Below, one piece after another: positions 7,756-13,369 of a DNA stretch of 13,369 nt (position 1 is its first letter; each line of letters opens with the position of its first letter). The DNA is from PWVB01 sp964530185 (GTDB lineage: Bacteria > Chloroflexota > Anaerolineae > B4-G1 > SLSP01). Under the pieces are notes generated by a model. The model was given only the letters and a program-made list of their open reading frames with translations. It ran no database searches and was not told where the DNA came from. Made by a program: the position numbers and the translations under genes. The DNA lies in contig CAZHBB010000081.1 of the NCBI GenBank assembly GCA_964530185.1, forward strand, positions 1 through 13,369. The letters are read 5' to 3'.

Positions 7756-9279
7756 GTGAATGTCATCCTGATCCTGTGTGACACCCTGCGGCGGGACCAT
7801 TGCGGCCCCTACAATGGTGGGTTGCCGCTCAATCAGTGCTGGAGCTCAGAAGCGCCGGATTGGGTGGTGCCCACGCCCAACATGGACCGCCTGGCGGCGC
7901 GGGGTACCGTCTTCGAGCAGTGTTATTGTGGCAGTACGCCCTGTATGCCCGCCCGGCGGGACATCTACACCGGTCGTTATGAGTTCCTCGAGCGCGGCTG
8001 GGGCCCGCTGGAGGAGGAGGACCTGGATCTACCTCGCCAGGTATCGGGCTCACCCAATCAGTCGGTCGCGCGCGTGGTGGCGCAGGGCTATCGGGTCAGC
8101 ACCCTGATCAGCGATCATTTTCACCTGTGGGAACAGGGCTCTGGCAACTACCACATGGGGTACACGGGGTTCGACTTCGTGCGTGGGTGTGAGGCCGATG
8201 CCTGGTTCACCGCGCCGCGCGAGGGGTTTCCCTGCCCGGAGGGGGATCGGCTGAACAAGAATGAGCGCCACTGGCGCAACGTTTACCACGTGCGCCACCA
8301 GGAGAGTGACTACTTCGGTGCGCAGGTCCTTCAGCGCGCTGTGGCCTGGCTGGAACGCAACCACAGCGAGTACCAGGACTTCTATCTGCACCTGGATATC
8401 TTCGACCCGCACGAGCCCTGGGATCCCCCCGAGGAGATCCTGCGCATGTTCGACCCCCGGGGCTACGACGTGCCGGACATGACGGCGGCACCCCCGTACC
8501 GTAAGTGGCGCGAGGTGTTGACGGAGTCCCAGTTCCTGGCCTATCGAGCGCGGTATGCCGCCAAGGTGGTCTTCCTCGATCACTGGCTGGGCTATCTGTT
8601 TGACGCCCTCGATCGGCTTGACCTCTGGCGGGATACGTTGGTGATCCTGACCACCGACCACGGCACCTATAATGGTGACCACGGACGCATCGGCAAACTG
8701 CAGACGCACGAATTCGACGCTGTGGGCCATATTCCCTTGATCGTGGCCCACCCCACGCTGGCACACGGCGAGCGACGCTCGCAGTTGGTTCAGTTGGTCG
8801 ACCTCTACCCCACGGTCCTGGAGGCCGTGGGACGCCCGCTGCCGGAGATGAGTGCCGATCGTCCGTTGCATGGGGTGAGCCTCCTGCCGGTCCTGGAGGA
8901 TGCGAGGGCTCACACGCGGGACTATGCGCTCTATGGGCAGTTCGGCAAGAGCGTGTCCATCACCGATGGGACCTGGGTGCTCCATCAGTCGCCTGTGGAG
9001 GGCAACGCACCGCTCAACTGGTATGGGTATTGCCTGGCGAAATTCCTGCATTACGATCTGGGGCCGTATCAGGACGGTCGCCGACCGGTGCTCGCATGCC
9101 CGTCCTGGCCTGAGAGGACGTGGCTGAGCCATAAGCCCAGCGACATGAGCGAGCGCATCAACCTGGTGGACCGTGAGCCGGAGCAGGTGCAGCGCATGCA
9201 GCGGGCCCTGCGGGAGACCCTGGACCAGGTGCAGGCGCCGCCCGAGCAGCTTGAGCGGCTGGGTCTGGTGGACGTTTGA
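7756..9279 (+). CDS. Sulfatase 1, formylglycine-dependent (Cys type), divergent second motif
   Basis: Type I sulfatase-like hydrolase of 507 residues, alkaline-phosphatase fold, acting on sulfate esters or possibly phosphate/phosphonate esters. Key sites: first metal Asp in LILCDTLRRDH (Asp9); PCMPARRDIYTGR with Cys63 and Arg67, the site converted to formylglycine; DPHEPW (His219); and late metal site TTDHGTYNGDHGRIGK (Asp301, His302, Lys314). Where most family members have Gly-Lys-x-His after the first 100 residues, this one reads SDHFHLWE (119-126), a variant that removes the usual Lys. CDTLRRDHCGPY also lacks the common double Asp. Starts with GTG and has no signal peptide, so it is probably cytoplasmic, as are the other two sulfatases here. 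It stops 32 bp before the esterase gene. The length is normal for the family. Substrate unknown. Confidence 0.92.
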   Translation: MNVILILCDTLRRDHCGPYNGGLPLNQCWSSEAPDWVVPTPNMDRLAARGTVFEQCYCGSTPCMPARRDIYTGRYEFLERGWGPLEEEDLDLPRQVSGSPNQSVARVVAQGYRVSTLISDHFHLWEQGSGNYHMGYTGFDFVRGCEADAWFTAPREGFPCPEGDRLNKNERHWRNVYHVRHQESDYFGAQVLQRAVAWLERNHSEYQDFYLHLDIFDPHEPWDPPEEILRMFDPRGYDVPDMTAAPPYRKWREVLTESQFLAYRARYAAKVVFLDHWLGYLFDALDRLDLWRDTLVILTTDHGTYNGDHGRIGKLQTHEFDAVGHIPLIVAHPTLAHGERRSQLVQLVDLYPTVLEAVGRPLPEMSADRPLHGVSLLPVLEDARAHTRDYALYGQFGKSVSITDGTWVLHQSPVEGNAPLNWYGYCLAKFLHYDLGPYQDGRRPVLACPSWPERTWLSHKPSDMSERINLVDREPEQVQRMQRALRETLDQVQAPPEQLERLGLVDV

Positions 9280-9296
9280 GCTGTGTCCGTGACTGT

Positions 9297-9304
9297 GGGA
9301 GGAG
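9297..9304 (+). promoter_or_regulatory. Ribosome binding site of the esterase (GGGAGGAG)
   Basis: Strong GGGAGGAG, 7 nt before ATG 9312. It rules out the upstream TTG at 9276, which would overlap the sulfatase 1 stop codon. Confidence 0.8.
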
Positions 9305-9311
9305 CTGCCCA

Positions 9312-10361
9312 ATGAGCTTTGATGCCGCTGCCCATTTCGCTGCATGGTACGACGCTGCGCAGCCGGGCGAGTTCGCCTTTCGTGCTACCACCCGCCAGGC
9401 ATGGTTGGAGTGGCAGGCTGCGTTCCGTGCGCGCCTCCGGCAGGCCCTGGGGTTGGAGGTGATCGCCGAGGCGCTGGCGGGTTACGAGCCGCATGCCGAG
9501 CAGTTGGAGGTGGAGGACCTGGGGGCCTATGTGCGGGAGTCGTGGCGTCTGTGGGTGGAGCCCACGGTCCCGCTGCCCTTTTATCTGTTGCGGCCCGCCG
9601 AATGCGCCGGGCCATTGCCTCTGGTCCTGACCCCTCACGGGCATAACCATCCGCACATCTATGTGGGGCTGGCTCGCTCGGAGGCGGAGCGTCGCTCCAT
9701 CGCTGAGGGAGAACGGGACATCGCCGTGCAGGCCGTGAGGGAGGGGTATCTGACCATCGCCCCGACGACGCGGGGCTTCGGTGAGACGCGCACGGCGGAG
9801 GACATCGCCGAGGGGCGGCTTTCCTCGTGCCGCACGCTGTTGTTGCACGACCTGCTGGTAGGGCGCACCCCCATCGGGGACCGCGTCTGGGACATCTCGC
9901 GCCTCATCGACTGGGCGTTGGCCACCCAGGAGGTGGACCCGGCCCGCATCGCGATCACTGGTAACTCGGGTGGTGGGACGGTGTCGCTCTTCGCCGCGGC
10001 CTGCGATACGCGCATCGCGGTGGCGGTGCCCAGCAGCTACTTCTGCACCTTTGTGGGAAGTATCGGCTCTATTCATCACTGCGAGTGCAACTATGTGCCG
10101 GATATGCTGCGTCTGGGGGAGATGTACGATGTAGCAGGCCTGATCGCGCCTCGCGCCTTCCGGGCCATCTCCGGGCAGGGGGACCCCATCTTCCCCATCG
10201 AGCACACGCGCCTGGCCTTCGAGCGCCTGCGTCGCGTCTACGAGGTAGCTGGAGTGCCGGAGCGGTGTTCCCTCTATGTCGGCGAGGGGGGCCATCGCTA
10301 CTACAAAGCGGGGGCATGGCCCTTCATCCGTGATCAGTTTGCACGCGTAAGCCCATCATAG
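9312..10361 (+). CDS. Alpha/beta-hydrolase, acetyl-esterase-like
   Basis: A 349-residue soluble serine hydrolase; it probably removes an acyl group from a sugar or similar ester. The catalytic triad is visible: nucleophile Ser219 in ITGNSGGGTVSLF, Asp291 in SGQGDPIFP, and His328 in GEGGHRYY. The oxyanion-side HG motif is VLTPHGHNHPH (about residues 105-115). The N-terminal 80 residues form a helical lead-in (WLEWQAAFRARLRQALGL) typical of the larger bacterial esterases related to acetyl-xylan esterase and the PF12715 hydrolases. A Cys/His-rich segment, SIHHCECNYVPDML (residues 252-265), follows strand 6 and is characteristic of this subgroup as I recall it. No signal peptide, so cytoplasmic like its neighbours. 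It sits between two sulfatases with gaps of 32 and 19 bp, which points to a substrate carrying both ester and sulfate groups (inference). A peptidase or dienelactone-hydrolase activity is less likely. Confidence 0.85.
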   Translation: MSFDAAAHFAAWYDAAQPGEFAFRATTRQAWLEWQAAFRARLRQALGLEVIAEALAGYEPHAEQLEVEDLGAYVRESWRLWVEPTVPLPFYLLRPAECAGPLPLVLTPHGHNHPHIYVGLARSEAERRSIAEGERDIAVQAVREGYLTIAPTTRGFGETRTAEDIAEGRLSSCRTLLLHDLLVGRTPIGDRVWDISRLIDWALATQEVDPARIAITGNSGGGTVSLFAAACDTRIAVAVPSSYFCTFVGSIGSIHHCECNYVPDMLRLGEMYDVAGLIAPRAFRAISGQGDPIFPIEHTRLAFERLRRVYEVAGVPERCSLYVGEGGHRYYKAGAWPFIRDQFARVSPS

Positions 10362-10380
10362 GCGAGGAGGTCGAGCGACA

Positions 10381-11874
10381 ATGGCACGCAAGCACCCTCA
10401 TATCCTGATCTTCAATCCCGATCAGTGGCGCGGTGACGTTATGGGACATCTGGGGAACCCGGCCGCTGTGACACCCAACCTGGATCGTCTGGTGGAGACC
10501 GATGCGGTTTCGTTCCGCGTGGCGGCCTGCCAGAATACGGTGTGCACCCCCAGCCGCTGCAGTTTCATGACGGGGTGGTACCCTCACGTGCGCGGACACC
10601 GCACGATGCATTACATGCTCCGCAGCCGTGAGGGGGAGCCCAACCTGCTCCGCGTCCTGCGGGAGCATGGCTACTTCGTCTGGTGGGGAGGCAAGAACGA
10701 TCTGGTGCCGGGGCAGGATGGCTACGACCAGCACTGCGATATCAAGTACCGACCGGAGCGTCCGCCCAAACCTATGTGGATGATGGACCGTCAGCAGGAA
10801 TGGCGGGGCGAGCCAGGGAGCGATACCTATTACTCGTTCTATGTGGGACGTCTGGATACCGGCGGTGAGGAGATCTACTATGATGGCGACTGGGCCAACG
10901 TACTGGGCGCGATTGACTTCATCCGCCATGCGCCCACGGATCGGCCTTTGTGTATCTTTCTGCCTCTGACCTACCCTCACCCGCCCTATGGGGTGGAGGA
11001 CCCATGGTATAGCCTGATTGACCGTAGCCGGGTGCCCGCCCGGGCGCCGACGCCGGAGAACTGGTCGGCCAAGTCCTCGCTGCTGCATGCGATCTACCAG
11101 GCCCAGAACCTGCGGGGGTGGACGGAGGAGCGCTGGCGGGAGCTCCGGGCGGTGTACTATGGCATGTGCGCCCGGCTGGACTATCAATTTGGGCTGTTGA
11201 TGGATGCGCTCAAGGAGGCCGGGCTCTACGATGACACCGCTGTCTTCGTCTTTGCCGATCACGGCGACTACACCGGCGACTATGGCATCGTGGAGAAGAC
11301 CCAGAACACCTTCGAGGACGCCCTGGTGCGGGTGCCCTTCATCATCAAGCCGCCGCGGGATGTGCCAGTGGCGGCCCGTGTCAGCGAGGCGTTGGTGGAG
11401 TTGGTGGACTTCCCGGCAACGGTCTACGACCTGGCGGGCATCGAACCCGGGTATTGGCACTTCGGGCGCAGCCTGGTGCCGGTGCTCACCGGCGAGACCG
11501 ATGTGCACCGTGATGCGATCTTCAGCGAGGGGGGGCGTCTGAGGGGCGAGCGGCAGGCGATGGAGCTTCCCTCGGTGGAGATGAGGGAGGATCCGTCGGT
11601 CAGTCTCTATTGGCCCCGCCTGAAGCATCAGATCTCCGATGATGCCCCGTGGCATACCAAAGCGGCCATGTGTCGCACCCGAGAGTTCAAGTACATCCGT
11701 CGTCTCTATGAGCAGGATGAGCTCTATGACCTGCGGCGTGATCCTCAGGAGACGCACAACCTGATCGATGACCCTGCCTACGCCGAGGTGCTGCGGACGC
11801 TGAAGGAGCGGATGCTGACCTGGTACATGGAGACGGCCGACGTCGTCCCCTTCGACACCGACCGTCGCTGGTGA
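10381..11874 (+). CDS. Sulfatase 2, formylglycine-dependent (Cys type)
   Basis: Type I sulfatase-like hydrolase of 497 residues. Visible sites: metal ligand Asp14 in IFNPDQWRGD; NTVCTPSRCSFMTG with Cys55 (formylglycine precursor) and Arg59; Lys105 in WGGKNDL, where the usual Lys-x-His is Lys-x-Asp; His200 in TYPHPPYG; and FADHGDYTGDYGIVEK with Asp293, His294 and Lys306. The C-terminal subdomain has the usual ending ELYDLRRDPQETHNLIDDP. The last segment, TADVVPFDTDRRW, is shared with a set of uncharacterised sulfatases as far as I recall. The ATG start has a GAGGAGG site 10 nt upstream. No signal peptide. It follows the esterase by 19 bp and precedes sulfatase 3 by 19 bp, clearly one transcript. 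The differing motifs make it a distinct subfamily from sulfatases 1 and 3 rather than a fresh tandem copy. Phosphonate or phosphate monoester hydrolysis cannot be excluded. Confidence 0.93.
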   Translation: MARKHPHILIFNPDQWRGDVMGHLGNPAAVTPNLDRLVETDAVSFRVAACQNTVCTPSRCSFMTGWYPHVRGHRTMHYMLRSREGEPNLLRVLREHGYFVWWGGKNDLVPGQDGYDQHCDIKYRPERPPKPMWMMDRQQEWRGEPGSDTYYSFYVGRLDTGGEEIYYDGDWANVLGAIDFIRHAPTDRPLCIFLPLTYPHPPYGVEDPWYSLIDRSRVPARAPTPENWSAKSSLLHAIYQAQNLRGWTEERWRELRAVYYGMCARLDYQFGLLMDALKEAGLYDDTAVFVFADHGDYTGDYGIVEKTQNTFEDALVRVPFIIKPPRDVPVAARVSEALVELVDFPATVYDLAGIEPGYWHFGRSLVPVLTGETDVHRDAIFSEGGRLRGERQAMELPSVEMREDPSVSLYWPRLKHQISDDAPWHTKAAMCRTREFKYIRRLYEQDELYDLRRDPQETHNLIDDPAYAEVLRTLKERMLTWYMETADVVPFDTDRRW

Positions 11875-11880
11875 AGGCAT

Positions 11881-11885
11881 GGAGG
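11881..11885 (+). promoter_or_regulatory. Ribosome binding site of sulfatase 3 (GGAGG)
   Basis: GGAGG ends 8 nt before ATG 11894. An in-frame ATG at 11879 would leave only 1 nt to its nearest purine run (GAAGG), so the later ATG is preferred. Confidence 0.7.
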
Positions 11886-11893
11886 ATCTGGCT

Positions 11894-13369
11894 ATGAGCC
11901 GTCAACGCCCTAACATCCTGTGGATTACGACCGATGAGCAGCGTTTTGATTGTCTGGGCTGTTATGGCAACCCGGTGATCCACACCCCTCACATGGACCG
12001 TCTGGCCCATGAGGGGGTGCGTTTCGCACGCGGCTATGTCCAGAATCCCATGTGTATGCCGTCGCGCATGGCGCTGATGACAGGACGCTACTGCTCGGAG
12101 CATGGCTGCAACATCAACTGTGTGGGCCTCCCGCCCCACGAGCAGCAGCACACGTTCATGCAGGCGCTGCAGGATGCCGGTTACGTGACGGCGGCCATCG
12201 GCAAGATGCACATGATGCCCAAGTGGGGCCCCTTTGGCTTTACCTATCTGGATCTTGTGGAGGGCAAGGCCGACGCCAACAACCAGTATATCGAGTATCT
12301 CAGAGCGCGAGGCCTCGACGGGCTGCAGCATCAGGCAAAGGGGCCGGTTGGGCCGTTTGGCACGTACACGCAGGCGCTGCCCGTAGAGCACACGATCGAC
12401 GTCTTTATCGGGCGCAGGGCGGTCCGTTGGCTGGAGCGTTACGATAGCCAGGCGCCGTTCTTCCTGTGGGTCTCCTTCTGCAACCCACATTTCCCCTTCG
12501 ACCCCCCTGAGCCGTATGACACTCTGTATGACCCAGACGAGGTCCCGGGCCCGGTGTGGCGCGAGGGAGAGCTGGAGGCCAAGTCGCCTCAGAGGCAGTT
12601 GCAGCGTGAGCGTGGCTACGATCGGCTGACTGAGCGCGAGCTGCGTGAGATCATCGCCCACTACTACGGCAACGTGACCCTGGTGGATGATCAGATCGGT
12701 CGGCTTCTGGAGACGCTGGAGCGGCGAGGGCTGTTGGAGGGGACCATGATCGCGTTTACCAGCGATCATGGGGACCTCCTGGGGGATCACCGCCTGTTGC
12801 ACAAGAGCGGTGTGACGTTCTACGATGTGACTGTGCGGGTGCCGTACATCATCCGCTATCCTCCGCTGTTCACCCCGGGCACCGTCTGTGACGCGCTGGT
12901 GGAGTCGATTGACCTGCCGGCGACGAGCCTTGACGTGGCGGGTGTGGACCCGCCGCCGGCGATGCAGGGGCGCAGCCTGGTGGGGTTGGCCGAGGGCAAT
13001 ATCGACGATTGGCGCGAGGATGCCTTCTCGGAGATCGATCTGCGCCTCAACCCTCGGATGCACGGTCCGCTGGATCCAGGCTCCCGGGATTACGTCGCCA
13101 TGGTCTGCACGCGCGAGTGGAAATACGTCCACTTCCCGCACCTGGGCTATGGGGAGCTCTATGACCTGGTCAACGATCCGCATGAACTCACCAATCTCTT
13201 CTACGACCCGGCCTACGCCGATATCCTGGCAGAGATGCAGTTACGTCTGCTCAACCGCATGATGGACAACCAGCGGCCCTATATCGGGGCACAGACGCGC
13301 ACGTTCAAGGAGCACTATGAGGAGGATCACCGCCCTCCGGCCCCGATCCCTGGCGTGGTGTACGCCCCA
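11894..13369 (+). CDS. Sulfatase 3, formylglycine-dependent (Cys type), 3' end beyond the window
   Basis: Type I sulfatase, open over 492 residues to the window edge with no stop. The family is usually about 450-520 residues, so little is missing. It has the most classical motifs of the three: Asp14 in WITTDEQRFD; NPMCMPSRMALMTGR with Cys54 (formylglycine precursor) and Arg58; Lys104 and His106 in IGKMHMM; His199 in CNPHFPF; and TSDHGDLLGDHRLLHKSG with Asp291, His292 and Lys304. The C-terminal part shows GELYDLVNDPHELTNL, followed by a Pro-rich tail near the edge. No signal peptide. The TDEQRFDCLGCYGNP start resembles the arylsulfatase/choline-sulfatase/phosphonate monoester hydrolase group, so several ester types are possible. 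It is the last gene visible in the operon, 19 bp after sulfatase 2; more genes may follow to the right. Confidence 0.92.
   Translation, partial: MSRQRPNILWITTDEQRFDCLGCYGNPVIHTPHMDRLAHEGVRFARGYVQNPMCMPSRMALMTGRYCSEHGCNINCVGLPPHEQQHTFMQALQDAGYVTAAIGKMHMMPKWGPFGFTYLDLVEGKADANNQYIEYLRARGLDGLQHQAKGPVGPFGTYTQALPVEHTIDVFIGRRAVRWLERYDSQAPFFLWVSFCNPHFPFDPPEPYDTLYDPDEVPGPVWREGELEAKSPQRQLQRERGYDRLTERELREIIAHYYGNVTLVDDQIGRLLETLERRGLLEGTMIAFTSDHGDLLGDHRLLHKSGVTFYDVTVRVPYIIRYPPLFTPGTVCDALVESIDLPATSLDVAGVDPPPAMQGRSLVGLAEGNIDDWREDAFSEIDLRLNPRMHGPLDPGSRDYVAMVCTREWKYVHFPHLGYGELYDLVNDPHELTNLFYDPAYADILAEMQLRLLNRMMDNQRPYIGAQTRTFKEHYEEDHRPPAPIPGVVYAP

Noticed and set aside
8050..13183. Long open frames on the minus strand opposite the sulfatases and esterase (8050-9345, 9069-10295, 10324-11880, 11687-13183; 408-518 codons)
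   Set aside because: They mirror real genes with complete family motifs on the plus strand. High GC and biased third codon positions keep the complementary frame free of stops. The translations are His/Arg/Gln/Val-rich and show no family motif.
1..13369. CRISPR arrays, tRNA or rRNA genes, insertion sequences, phage or defence genes
   Set aside because: I saw no regularly spaced repeats, no tRNA-like cloverleaf between genes, no transposase motifs and no terminal inverted repeats; nearly all bases are accounted for by the genes listed.

Overview
The window is GC-rich and densely coding. It carries two divergent transcription units that fire away from a short regulatory region at about 4755-4860. 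A giant sensor kinase with many stacked GAF domains, next to several one-domain sulfatases, in DNA of this composition, is most like Chloroflexota (Anaerolineae or Caldilineae type). This is an inference from gene style only, because no rRNA or marker gene is present. A run of exactly 100 N (2784-2883) shows that the sequence is a scaffold.

Minus strand, 2-4754: one very large hybrid sensor histidine kinase, cut into two apparent reading frames by the N gap. It reads signal peptide, extracellular solute-binding domain (SBP_bac_3 type), one membrane helix, PAS, five GAF domains, second PAS, HisKA and HATPase. The frames on both sides of the gap are the two halves of the same GAF domain (the second one), so they belong to one gene of roughly 1,630 residues.

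Plus strand, 4861 to the right edge: six genes in a row, with gaps of 19-71 bp and good ribosome binding sites before most starts. They look like one operon: a 12-helix MFS transporter, an HD-superfamily phosphohydrolase-like protein of unknown role, a first sulfatase, an alpha/beta-hydrolase (acetyl-esterase-like), a second sulfatase, and a third sulfatase that runs off the window end.

Working model (inference): the kinase senses a small solute outside the cell. The divergent operon imports it, or a related molecule, through the MFS protein. The esterase and three sulfatases then strip ester and sulfate (or related phosphate/phosphonate) groups in the cytoplasm, since none of these enzymes has a signal peptide. 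All three sulfatases carry the Cys-x-Pro-x-Arg motif, so they need a formylglycine-generating enzyme, which is not in this window. The substrate cannot be read from the sequence. The HD protein is the piece that fits least and is worth attention.
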